From: G963677325 sp963810555
GTDB taxonomy: Bacteria > Bacteroidota > Bacteroidia > Bacteroidales > Prolixibacteraceae
Direction: 5' to 3'
Length of the DNA stretch: 64,000 nt
Assembly: GCA_963810555.1 (NCBI GenBank)
Contig: CAWENX010000019.1
Location: forward strand, 62,001-126,000
The first letter of the stretch is position 1. Every line of letters begins with the position of its first letter. Both the position numbers and the translations under genes were made by a program. The notes under the pieces were generated by a model that was given only the letters and a program-made list of their open reading frames with translations, was not told where the DNA came from and did no database searches. Positions 54,133-62,431 of this stretch are shown piece after piece.

Positions 54133-55454
54133 TCATAATCCTGATGCTTCTGCAACCTGAATTCCGGAACTCTCAGTTTGCTCATCCTCTTCAGGCTCTT
54201 TGCTTCTCCACCAAGTGGCAAGCGCCGAACCGGTAACGTTCATGAGCGGCCCGAATACAGCCGGTGCAAGGCCTACTGTAGCCACCTTTCCCATTTGAAG
54301 CGCAAGTCCGGATGCCAGCCCGCCGTTCTGCATTCCCACTTCAAAGGCAATGGTGCGACGGTCTTTCTCCGGCATTCCTGTCAACCACGAAATGGTATAA
54401 CCAAGCGCATAACCTGAAAGATTATGCAAAATGCTCGTGATCAGAAGCAATGCGCCAACTTCCATCAGGCTGTCCCGCCCTGTGGCTGTGATAATGGTGA
54501 TAATAAAGGCAATTCCAACCATCGATATCATTGACAGTATTTTTTCAAGCCAATGGCTGTTGCTTCTCAAGGAGTTGTTTAAGGATAACGGCTCCTGAGA
54601 TCGGAAGCAAATAAAACCATCCCATCGACTTTAAAAAAGGCAATCAAAAATCCGGTCAGGTCCGTTTGCTTCGATTTCATATAAACAAGATTGGTCAGAA
54701 GAATGACAATCAGGTACATAGAAAGCTGAAATATTTTCTCCTTTTTGGGTGCATTATCTTTCGAAAAAAGGTTGAAAATGAATCCTGCCACAATGGGAAG
54801 AATAATCATATTGAGAATATCCAGCATCATGCTCCAGAAACTTACTTCAATATACTGTCCGCCAAGCCACTTCATCAGTGAAGGGGTAATCAGAGGTGAG
54901 AGAAGAGTGGAGATAGCTCCAACTGTAACCGCCAGTGCAAGATTAGCCTTTGCAATATATGACATAACATTGGAAGCAAGTCCGCTGGGAACGCATCCGA
55001 TAAGAATGATTCCTGCCTTTATCTCAGCCGGAAAATTGAAGATATTGGCAATTCCGAATCCCACCAGGGGCATTATAAGATAATGCGATCCCACGCCTAT
55101 GATGACCCCTTTTGGCATCTTTATCACTCCTGTAAAGTCGTTCAGGCTCATTTGCGATCCCATACCGAACATGATCACCTGCAGTAATGGAACAATAAGC
55201 GTTTTTAGTTGAAAGTCGCCAACTGAGGTAAAATAATGCGGATAAAACATTGAAGCCGTCACTGCAGTAAAGATCCAGATGGTATATGAAAAACCTTTTA
55301 CAATCTGGAATCCCCGTACTCCAACGGCAAGAGAAATAAACCCAGAAATAAGCAAAGGTCCTGCATTTCCTGCCGACCCATTTGCCATCAGAATAATTGC
55401 TGTTGAAAACAGAATAAAAGAGATGATCAGTAAAGTAATATATACTTTCTTCAT
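54133..55454 (-). pseudogene. Bile acid:sodium symporter (BASS) family transporter, frameshifted
   Basis: A polytopic carrier of about 435 residues when repaired. The 291-residue N-terminal frame (54579-55454) has the BASS pattern (GMGSQMSLNDFTGVIKMPKGVIIG; GCVPSGLASNVMSYIAKANLALAVT); near 54635 (six A on the plus strand) the frame shifts, WFYLLPISGAVILKQLLEKQQPLA continues in the second frame to a stop near 54555, and a second shift leads into EKILSMISMVGIAFIITI to 54133. Two single-base shifts within 80 bp. BASS carriers take up sodium with organic acids, so this could have served the adjacent sugar-acid genes. Confidence 0.82.
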
Positions 55455-55557
55455 AGCTTGGTTACAAACTTCAATTCATAATGATGTTGGTAAATGATCA
55501 ATTATATTTCATAATTCATCATTCATAACGCATAATTCGTAATTCGTAATTCGTAAT

Positions 55558-57099
55558 TTAATGAATTATTCCCGTCGTCTGGCCTATCGTAAACCTTCCG
55601 CTCCAGAGATGATCCGATGCCCTCTTATCATTCCATTCATTTGTCGGAGCAAAGAAACTCTTGTCTGTCGGGAACAGATGTTTTTTGACCTCATCATCAT
55701 TTAATTCGACACCTAATCCCGGAGCTGTATCAGGAACAACGGCAAAGCCTTTTTCCACCAGCTTCCGTCCATCGGTTGTCCTCACAAGATTTTCCCACCA
55801 GGGATTATCGACCGCCTGTGTGGTCATTTCCAGTGCAAGGAAATTTTGTGTCGCTGCTGCACAGTGAACGCTTGCCATAAATCCGACTGGTGTTCCTGAG
55901 CAGTGCATTGCCATGGCTATTCCATGATCTTCAGCATAATCGCCTATTTTCTTTGTTTCCATGATCCCGCCTGCTGTGGCAAGATCAGGATGAATCAGAT
56001 CCACAGCATGAACATTGCAAATCTTCATAAATTCTTCCTTCAGGTAAATGTCTTCTCCCGTGATGGTGGGTGTCTCAATCGCATCGGTTAATATCTTCCA
56101 CTGATCAGTCATCTCCCATGAAAGCATATCTTCAAGCCATGCCAGCCTGTAAGGTTCAAGGGCTTTGCCCACCCTGATGCAGTTATTGATATCGTAATTG
56201 CCGAATCCGTCTGCTGAAAGAGGAAGATCATACCCTACTACATTCCTGATAAAATCAACATACTTTGCAAGTTCCGTAAGCCCCTTGTCCGTGATCTGCT
56301 GCTGAGTAAAAGGTTGCTTGGTGCGCTTGTAGGAAGTAATATCATTATAGGGTGGGATCTTCCAGAAGTTTGAATTAACCGTCACTCCCGGCACACGATC
56401 AATCATTTCAAGACTTGGATAGAATTTAAACCATGTGAATCCGCGATCATCAATCCGCTGCTTCACTTCTGCCCTGAATTTCGCTTCATCCTTAACAGGC
56501 CATTCATGCACAGGAAGATAGGAGTATAATCTTACCCTGTCGCGGTACCGCCCTCCAAGCAATTGCCAGACCGGAACACCATATGCTTTCCCTGTAAGGT
56601 CCCAAAGGGCCATTTCTACCGCGCTTACGCCTCCTCCCTGGCGTCCGTTACCCCCAAACTGCTTGATTATCTTGAACAACATCTCCACATTGCAGGGATT
56701 CTCCCCAAGAATACGGCTCTTGAGCATCAAGGCATAACGTTCGTCTGCGGCATCTCTCACTTCCCCTAATCCATAAATTCCCTGGTTTGTATCGATCCTT
56801 ATCAGAGGGTTGCGCGATCCATCTTTTGCCAGTTCAAGCACACAGTAACGCATGTCGGTGATCTTCAGTTCAGAAGGTGCTGAAGAACGACTGACCTTTG
56901 AGGTTGCCTCAGCAATAGTATCTTCTATCGGTGCTAACATAAAAGAACCAAGCGCCACACCTCCTCCAATTGTTTTCTTCAGGAAGGAACGGCGGTTATC
57001 ATGGGTCGATGTCTTAAGGGTTGCTTTCGTTGCAGTATCCGAAGATTCAGCTACTTGAGTCTTGTTTTTCTCAAAAATCTGTTTTATAATACCTTTCAT
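55558..57099 (-). CDS. Exported enolase-superfamily enzyme (intact)
   Basis: A 513-residue mandelate racemase/muconate lactonizing-type enzyme, intact homologue of the broken gene at 36074. A Tat-like signal (NRRSFLKKTIGGGVALGSFML) begins near residue 35. Metal and acid/base residues are visible in LPLSADGFGNYD, AWLEDMLSWE, ITGEDIYL and HPDLATAGGI, and the cap-domain loop FGGNGRQGGGVSAVEMALWDL. It probably dehydrates or epimerises a sugar acid in the periplasm. A PIG-L deacetylase gene lies upstream, 53 bp away. Confidence 0.9.
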   Translation of the reverse strand: MKGIIKQIFEKNKTQVAESSDTATKATLKTSTHDNRRSFLKKTIGGGVALGSFMLAPIEDTIAEATSKVSRSSAPSELKITDMRYCVLELAKDGSRNPLIRIDTNQGIYGLGEVRDAADERYALMLKSRILGENPCNVEMLFKIIKQFGGNGRQGGGVSAVEMALWDLTGKAYGVPVWQLLGGRYRDRVRLYSYLPVHEWPVKDEAKFRAEVKQRIDDRGFTWFKFYPSLEMIDRVPGVTVNSNFWKIPPYNDITSYKRTKQPFTQQQITDKGLTELAKYVDFIRNVVGYDLPLSADGFGNYDINNCIRVGKALEPYRLAWLEDMLSWEMTDQWKILTDAIETPTITGEDIYLKEEFMKICNVHAVDLIHPDLATAGGIMETKKIGDYAEDHGIAMAMHCSGTPVGFMASVHCAAATQNFLALEMTTQAVDNPWWENLVRTTDGRKLVEKGFAVVPDTAPGLGVELNDDEVKKHLFPTDKSFFAPTNEWNDKRASDHLWSGRFTIGQTTGIIH

Positions 57100-57152
57100 A
57101 TTTAGTTGTCATTAGTAATTAGTCATTTGTCATTTGATATTGCTTTCACCCT

Positions 57153-58157
57153 CTATTTCGGTATTGCATTCTTCCTGATATACTGCTCAATAGGAGAATT
57201 GGGATCGTAAACATTATTATCAAAAGGAATTTCATTCATATAGTGATATCCTTCCGCCCATTCAAACCCGTACTTTTCACCAAGTTTCTTATTGTGTTTA
57301 AAGAGAAAAGCTTTGGCATAATTAAAATTTACAGTATGATCGTCCCCTTCAAGGAAAGGGAGCCGTTTCCCTTCTTTGGCGAGGCGGTCTCTCAACTTGA
57401 CTCCGTTATTCCCCGCCGGACCTTTAGCATCATTTAAAAGATTGACTTCGATTTTCTTATCGATGTAATCACTTATATCTACGATGAGGTTATTTGTCTG
57501 ACCGTTTCTTGAATAATAATACCTTTCTTTCGGGGTATAAGGGCCGATTCCGGCGGCGAAATGTTCAGAGTAGTCATTCATTCCGGCAATCCACCTTGCA
57601 GCCTCAACAGCCCTTCCTGTAACGTAATGATCAGGATTTTCCTCATAGTGATCCCACGGATCCATGCACACAATTGTATCCACTTTGAGGAATCTGAAGA
57701 GAAAAATAAATCTTTGCTTCAGGTCCTGTATTCCAATACTGTCCATCTGATGGTGAGGCATCAGGAATTCGAACGAACCTTTCATCCCGTAAAAATCGGC
57801 AATGTTCTGGTTATCGATCCTGTGCTGTTTATACTCACCGGCACCTCTTGCATCATCCGATACAGAACAAAGGTATCCTGTGTACCCCTCGTCCAGCAGC
57901 TTCGCGACAAGTCCGCCTGCAGAAAGGGGAATATCGTCGGAATGAGGCTGGATGGCCAGAAGCACCTTTCCTTTATGAGGTTTTCCCTTGACCGGCCTTT
58001 CAATTTTAACCTCTGAATAATCGACATCATATCCCCATGGAACTTTTTTATCGCGATCCTCCTGAGGAGCTTTGCCTGATGATGCCGAAGCCCATGTGGC
58101 AGATCCCACAAAGGCGCCTGTAGCCAATCCTCTCTGCAAAAAGTCTTTACGTTTCAT
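57153..58157 (-). CDS. Exported PIG-L family deacetylase
   Basis: A 334-residue zinc-dependent de-N-acetylase. Signal peptide KRKDFLQRGLATGAFVGSATWASA; catalytic motif AIQPHSDDIPLSAGG (the family's PHxDD, with His and two Asp), and a second His in MPHHQMDS and DHYVTGRAV. Such enzymes deacetylate GlcNAc-type or similar sugars; export suggests action on glycans or on a N-acetylated substrate of the enolase-superfamily enzyme encoded next to it. They are probably co-transcribed. Confidence 0.88.
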   Translation of the reverse strand: MKRKDFLQRGLATGAFVGSATWASASSGKAPQEDRDKKVPWGYDVDYSEVKIERPVKGKPHKGKVLLAIQPHSDDIPLSAGGLVAKLLDEGYTGYLCSVSDDARGAGEYKQHRIDNQNIADFYGMKGSFEFLMPHHQMDSIGIQDLKQRFIFLFRFLKVDTIVCMDPWDHYEENPDHYVTGRAVEAARWIAGMNDYSEHFAAGIGPYTPKERYYYSRNGQTNNLIVDISDYIDKKIEVNLLNDAKGPAGNNGVKLRDRLAKEGKRLPFLEGDDHTVNFNYAKAFLFKHNKKLGEKYGFEWAEGYHYMNEIPFDNNVYDPNSPIEQYIRKNAIPK

Positions 58158-58989
58158 GATGCTGTGATTTAGTCGGGTTTCATGGAATTTTCCAATACGA
58201 ATTAAGTTAATAGTTGAATAATATCAAAATCTTTACCATGATTTACTTGATTAAAGGATTAAAAGATTAAAAGAATGGAAATTTATAAGTCCGGATACAA
58301 TAAAGGCCATTTTGCCCAAAGATCAATGAAGATATGTACAACTACGCTCCCGAACATGGTAAAAATAAGGCAGGAATGATGTAGAATTAAAAAAACAGAA
58401 AGCAGGAATTAATTGGATCCCCATTACTACAATCGCCCTGATTGAATAATGTCAAAACTATATCAGAAATATACCTTGTTCAGTACTTCTTCGGTTTTAC
58501 TTTTGTTTTTGTTCGGTTATAACCGAAGGATATCTGTTTAAATTCGAATAAAGAACAATTTATGATACAAAGATGATATCAACATAGTTCAGGGAAAAAT
58601 AGTAAATGAGACTGTCGGGAACTGATGGCAAAAAATTAATTCCCAAACAAAGTCATTACTTGAAGGTTAATAAAAGATTGTGTGAATGATCCAGAAGGAA
58701 TGATAACTGAGTAAAAGTTTTGTTCTTTTCTGGATATTATTTAATTTAGATCAGGTTTAGGTTAACAGCAAATAATTATTGCAATAAAAAGCCTAAATTT
58801 GATTTATCTTTTTTTGAATCGCTCTAACTTTGTATTGATCAGGACGGCAGTTCATTTAACAAAATGGTATGTTTGCAGCTTTTTAAGAGATTTCCAGTTA
58901 AAAATACGACATTCTCAATAGGATTTCTTTAACTTACGCAAGATATTTGAGAAGAAATTTTAAGATCGGGAAACTTAAACCAAAGAAAT
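58158..58989. other. Long intergenic region
   Basis: About 830 bp. TAACTTTG at 58825-58832 is a -7 candidate for the gene at 58990; a TTTG stands 23 bp upstream of it, slightly too far. Otherwise AT-rich, with no reading frame supported and no repeat noted. Confidence 0.5.
58825..58832 (+). promoter_or_regulatory. Candidate -7 box of the gene at 58990
   Basis: TAACTTTG is an exact TAnnTTTG match; TTTG at 58798-58801 is 23 bp upstream instead of 19-21. It implies a leader of about 150 nt. Confidence 0.35.
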
Positions 58990-59388
58990 ATGAGGTATCC
59001 AAAGATAAATCCCCAGAATGATATTAAACATTTAGTCAGTGTACTTTTAGGGCTCATACCGATGGTGGCGTTGTTTTTCTTTCTGTCGCCTGTTGATTCC
59101 GCTCTTGATATGTCAACAAACAGCACCTTGCTCCGAATGATGCTTTTTTCAGCATTTTTCATTGCCCTCACGGCTATTCCAAGTTTTTTCATCTGCAGAC
59201 ATAACTCCCAAAGTGTATGGTATTTACCGGGATTCGTTGTTCTTAGTTCCATGTGGCCCGTAGCAAAATCAGTTTCAGGTTATTGGAGCCTCAATGCCAA
59301 GGTGTGGCTTTTTGTAGCAGCTTTAGCGGTTGCCACTGTTTTGGGCATCCTTGGATCTTTAAAAAAGGATAAAATCAGCGGAGAATAG
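58990..59388 (+). CDS. Four-helix membrane protein
   Basis: A 132-residue protein with four predicted helices: LVSVLLGLIPMVALFFFL, MMLFSAFFIALTAIPSFFI, WYLPGFVVLSSMWPV and LFVAALAVATVLGILGSL. It starts with a short polar segment and ends basic. No family was recognised. It converges with the NifX-like gene, 53 bp apart. Confidence 0.6.
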   Translation: MRYPKINPQNDIKHLVSVLLGLIPMVALFFFLSPVDSALDMSTNSTLLRMMLFSAFFIALTAIPSFFICRHNSQSVWYLPGFVVLSSMWPVAKSVSGYWSLNAKVWLFVAALAVATVLGILGSLKKDKISGE

Positions 59389-59441
59389 TTTATTCAGTAA
59401 TCAGTAAAGACGTGGCACGCCGCGTCTCTACTGTTTTTTCA

Positions 59442-59828
59442 TTAATGACTGCAGGTATGCTGGTGCCCGCTGCCATGATGTTCTTCGTGCTGACGGCAGC
59501 TTATACCGTTGTCGGTTACAAGACCATCCAGATAGTTTCTGACAACTTCTTCGGGAATGCCTGAACAGCCGCGAATAACTTCAATACCCGCATTATTCAA
59601 TACATTTATTGCACCGTTGCCTATTCCTCCCGCAAGCATTGTGGTTACACCAATCTGAGCTAAAGTGCCGGCTATATTCGATTTACAGCCGCAGCCCTGT
59701 TCTGATTTCAGAATTTGGACCTTCTCAATTTCATTTATTTCGGATACAGTATATATCCCGTAAAATTCACAATGACCAAAGTGGCCATCTACCTGGTTAC
59801 TCGCTGTAACCGGAACTGCAATTTTCAT
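59442..59828 (-). CDS. NifX/NifB-type iron-molybdenum cluster-binding protein
   Basis: A 128-residue protein of the dinitrogenase-cofactor-binding family: IAVPVTASNQVDGHFGHCEFYGI at the start, CGCKSNIAGTLAQIGVTTMLAGGIGNGA in the middle and a His-rich end (EEHHGSGHQHTCSH) that probably binds metal. Such proteins also occur in organisms without nitrogenase, where they may carry iron-sulfur or other clusters. It is third in a minus-strand set with OsmC (54 bp upstream) and DUF134. Confidence 0.9.
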   Translation of the reverse strand: MKIAVPVTASNQVDGHFGHCEFYGIYTVSEINEIEKVQILKSEQGCGCKSNIAGTLAQIGVTTMLAGGIGNGAINVLNNAGIEVIRGCSGIPEEVVRNYLDGLVTDNGISCRQHEEHHGSGHQHTCSH

Positions 59829-59881
59829 AATTATTTAAATTTTAATTGTTTGGCAAATGATATTAATATTTCTGTTTTAAA

Positions 59882-60268
59882 TTATTTAATAGCAACTATC
59901 TCAAATTCAGGCGGATTTGCAATTGTCTTTTTTACCTTGCATAATGCTGCGGCATTTATGACCGCATCCCTGTATTTATCCGGAAAATCCTCAGGCAATT
60001 GAATCTCGATTTGAATGTTGACCGGCAGTCCTGTTTGTTTATCATAGGATGCTGTCTGAATGATTTTTATATCTTCTGCCGGGATATTTCGCTGATCACA
60101 AAATGATTTTATGTAAATCCCCGCACATGTCCCGATCGAGGCTAAAAACAATTCAAAGGGTGCAGGGGCAGAATTCTGTCCGCCCGCGCTGATTGACTGA
60201 TCTGTTCTAATGGTATGCCCGCCGATATGAGCCGTTATGACTTTCCCACCATCAATAGTAACTTCCAT
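59882..60268 (-). CDS. OsmC family protein
   Basis: A 128-residue OsmC/Ohr-fold protein. The catalytic cysteine of the family is in ASIGTCAGIYIKSFCDQRN, giving Cys-Ala instead of the more usual arrangement, and a second Cys lies in NAAALCKVKKT. OsmC proteins are thiol peroxidases or bind acyl or sulfur groups. The gene is 11 bp downstream of the DUF134 gene and probably shares its promoter and operator. Confidence 0.9.
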   Translation of the reverse strand: MEVTIDGGKVITAHIGGHTIRTDQSISAGGQNSAPAPFELFLASIGTCAGIYIKSFCDQRNIPAEDIKIIQTASYDKQTGLPVNIQIEIQLPEDFPDKYRDAVINAAALCKVKKTIANPPEFEIVAIK

Positions 60269-60279
60269 ATTAATTGTAT

Positions 60280-60702
60280 TTATTGATTTTCACTTAATTG
60301 ATTAAGACAGACTAATTCATTTTTGCCGAATCTTTTGCAGTCAGCACATTTAACGTGATTTTCAAGTCCCTCGATTAATTTGTAGCATTTATTGCATCTG
60401 AACCATTCTTTATCAAACCGGTAATTCCCTCCTTCAATCAGTATCGATTTGCCCTCGACAAAAGCATTTGCTATTATCTTTAACGCCCTGTTGTAAATGC
60501 GTGTAAAAGTCGGACGCGAGACATTCATCAGTAAGGCCGCCTCATCCTGTGAATGTAAATCATAATCCACCAGCTTGAAACTTTCATATTCCTCGATCTT
60601 AAGTCTGACTTCTGCCGCTTCACATACAGGCAATCCAAAAGGTTTATAACCCTTCATTATTGGCGGATTGCAGACCTTTCTGCTTTTACTCGGGCGTGGC
60701 AT
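60280..60702 (-). CDS. DUF134 HTH protein with cysteine-rich C-terminus
   Basis: A 140-residue DUF134 protein: PRPSKSRKVCNPPIMKGYKPFGLP start, a helix-turn-helix (EAALLMNVSRPTFTRIYNRALKIIA, about residues 53-77) and a zinc-ribbon-like C-terminus (CNKCYKLIEGLENHVKCADCKRFG). The sequence-specific DNA-binding layout suggests a regulator. It heads the DUF134-OsmC-NifX set, and a perfect palindrome lies within its promoter, fitting autoregulation in response to metal or redox state. Confidence 0.92.
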   Translation of the reverse strand: MPRPSKSRKVCNPPIMKGYKPFGLPVCEAAEVRLKIEEYESFKLVDYDLHSQDEAALLMNVSRPTFTRIYNRALKIIANAFVEGKSILIEGGNYRFDKEWFRCNKCYKLIEGLENHVKCADCKRFGKNELVCLNQLSENQ

Positions 60703-60748
60703 TTCCCTTTTATTAAATTATATAGATCACTTTACTCTGGATTTGTTG

Positions 60749-60779
60749 CAAAAATAATGAACCTACGTTCATAAACAAA
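60749..60779 (-). promoter_or_regulatory. Promoter of the DUF134 operon
   Basis: On the minus strand TTTG (60776-60779), 19-bp spacer and TATTTTTG (60749-60756) form a full Bacteroidota promoter about 47 bp upstream of the start codon. Confidence 0.75.
60757..60772. promoter_or_regulatory. Operator palindrome in the DUF134 promoter
   Basis: ATGAAC-CTAC-GTTCAT, a perfect 6-4-6 dyad, occupies the spacer between the two promoter boxes, the position where a bound repressor would block polymerase. It also lies near the divergent trmO promoter. Confidence 0.6.
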
Positions 60780-60788
60780 AATATTTTC

Positions 60789-60796
60789 TAATTTTG
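60789..60796 (+). promoter_or_regulatory. Candidate -7 box of the trmO operon
   Basis: TAATTTTG is an exact TAnnTTTG match 125 bp upstream of trmO; the -33 position does not match. The operator palindrome is centred about 25 bp upstream. Confidence 0.4.
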
Positions 60797-60920
60797 TAAT
60801 AAAATTTGTGCCGGTATTCATAATTGGAAGACAAAATGGTGATTACAGATAAACAGACAATACATCAAACACGTAAATAATTAAAACCAGCTTGTATATC
60901 AATAAATAATCACGAAAGAA

Positions 60921-61424
60921 ATGACGAATTACAGTGATAAATTAAAGGCAATTTTATATCATCCGATCGGTATAATACATTCACCATACAAACATTCGAA
61001 AGGAACACCTATTCAAACAATAAGCGGATCTGGCATTAGCTCTACTCTTGAAATCTACCCGGAATATTTTGAAGGATTAAAAGACATTGAAGGCTTTTCA
61101 CATCTGATATTAATTTATCATATGCACCTGATAAAGAAAGCGCAATTAAGCGTTTTGCCTTTTTTAGATATTGAAGCACACGGAGTATTTGCCACACGCT
61201 CTCCTGCTCGTCCCAATCCTATTGGAATTTCAGTTGTGAAGCTTGAAAGAGCGGAAGGATGCTTTCTGTTCATCAAAGATACTGATATGCTGGATGGTAC
61301 TCCGATACTGGATCTGAAACCTTATATCCCGGTTTTTGATGTCAGGAATACAGACAGAACAGGCTGGTTTAAAAACAATATTAATAAAATTTCCAATGCA
61401 AAAGATGACGGAAGATTCTGTTGA
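60921..61424 (+). CDS. trmO: tRNA-Thr (m6t6A37) methyltransferase
   Basis: TrmO/TsaA-like enzyme of 167 residues that methylates N6-threonylcarbamoyl-adenosine 37. Family motifs: GIIHSPYKHSKGTPIQ, LEIYPEYFEGLKDIEGFSHLILIYHMH, GVFATRSPARPNPIGISVVKL and LDLKPYIPVFD. The C-terminal domain of the E. coli protein is absent, as in many anaerobes. It overlaps the DUF1847 gene, so the pair is co-translated. Confidence 0.92.
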   Translation: MTNYSDKLKAILYHPIGIIHSPYKHSKGTPIQTISGSGISSTLEIYPEYFEGLKDIEGFSHLILIYHMHLIKKAQLSVLPFLDIEAHGVFATRSPARPNPIGISVVKLERAEGCFLFIKDTDMLDGTPILDLKPYIPVFDVRNTDRTGWFKNNINKISNAKDDGRFC

Positions 61425-61908
61425 TAAAAGAAATAAAAGTGAGGTTAAAAAACTCTATGACAATCGGTCTCTTGAAATCATGAAGTCGGCAGAAGATGCC
61501 TTTGTTCGTGGTGTAAGCCGTGTGGAGGAAATTAAAAACTTTGCACGTAAAGCGGGAATGAAGCGAATCGGAATTGCTTCATGCGTTTCGTTCCCAAAAG
61601 AAAATGAGGCGGTGAAGAAATTTCTTTCAGATGAGTTTAATGTCTACAGTATCGATTGTAAATGCGGAAAAGTTACAAAGCAGGAAATGTTGGGCGGGAC
61701 AGGCAACAGTATTATGTGCAATCCTGCCGGTCAGGCAGAATACCTTAAAGAAAGGAATACTGAGCTAAATATATCATTGGGTCTATGCGTCGGCCATGAT
61801 ATGATATTTAATCAGAAATCAGCTGCGCCAGTGACTGTCCTTATAGTAAAAGACCATGCAAACAGGCAGAATCCGATGGAAAGCATAAATAACATGATCG
61901 AAAAATAA
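61396..61908 (+). CDS. DUF1847 domain protein
   Basis: Started at the ATG at 61396 (170 residues); the next ATG, at 61405, is an alternative, and a longer frame would run deep into trmO. The C-terminal half is a DUF1847 domain with conserved cysteines: GIASCVSFP, IDCKCGKVTKQE, IMCNPAGQAEYL and LGLCVGHDMIF. Cys spacing suggests metal or cluster binding. Members are common in anaerobes and stand beside TrmO and OsmC-type genes; the function is unknown. Confidence 0.85.
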   Translation: MQKMTEDSVDKRNKSEVKKLYDNRSLEIMKSAEDAFVRGVSRVEEIKNFARKAGMKRIGIASCVSFPKENEAVKKFLSDEFNVYSIDCKCGKVTKQEMLGGTGNSIMCNPAGQAEYLKERNTELNISLGLCVGHDMIFNQKSAAPVTVLIVKDHANRQNPMESINNMIEK

Positions 61909-61934
61909 TCCCGAAACAGAGAAAAAGAAATTCA

Positions 61935-62345
61935 ATGATTGAACGTGAATATACTTTCAGGGTTATGTACCCTGATACAGATCAGATGGGGACAGTGCAC
62001 CATGCCAATTATGTGAAATATTATGAGGCCGCACGTTGGGAATTGTTCCGTGCCATTGGGATTTCATATCATTCAATAGAAAATGCCGGTTATATGCTGC
62101 CTGTAACGAGAATGAATTTCAGATTCCTTAAGACCACTCATTACGATGAAAGATTAACGGTAAAAACAACCCTTCAGGCGATAAAAGGAGTAAGAATATG
62201 GTTTACCTATAAACTGTATAATGAAAATAATGAACTGATTAATGAGGCTGAAACCGAACTGGCATTTGTCGGGAGGGATAACTGGAAACCTTGTGCACCT
62301 CCGAAATTCGTCCTTGATGCCATTAGAGTGATCAATGAACACTGA
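61935..62345 (+). CDS. Acyl-CoA thioesterase (YbgC/FadM hot-dog fold)
   Basis: A 136-residue hot-dog-fold protein starting REYTFRVMYPDTDQMGTVHHANYVKYYEAARWELF; the Asp of YPDTDQMG is the catalytic residue and the HANY motif is typical of YbgC/4-hydroxybenzoyl-CoA thioesterases. It hydrolyses acyl-CoA or acyl-ACP thioesters. It starts 26 bp after the DUF1847 gene and probably shares its transcript. Confidence 0.92.
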   Translation: MIEREYTFRVMYPDTDQMGTVHHANYVKYYEAARWELFRAIGISYHSIENAGYMLPVTRMNFRFLKTTHYDERLTVKTTLQAIKGVRIWFTYKLYNENNELINEAETELAFVGRDNWKPCAPPKFVLDAIRVINEH

Positions 62346-62431
62346 ACACTGAACAGCGAATCGTAAAGCCTGATAGTCTGAAAGTCTGATTTATGACATT
62401 AAAGCAGGAATCAATTCTGAAAATTAATAAA

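Noticed and set aside
59442..60702. A nitrogenase-related cluster.
   Set aside because: The NifX-like gene stands alone without nifHDK or nifB/E/N genes, and such proteins are common in non-fixing anaerobes.
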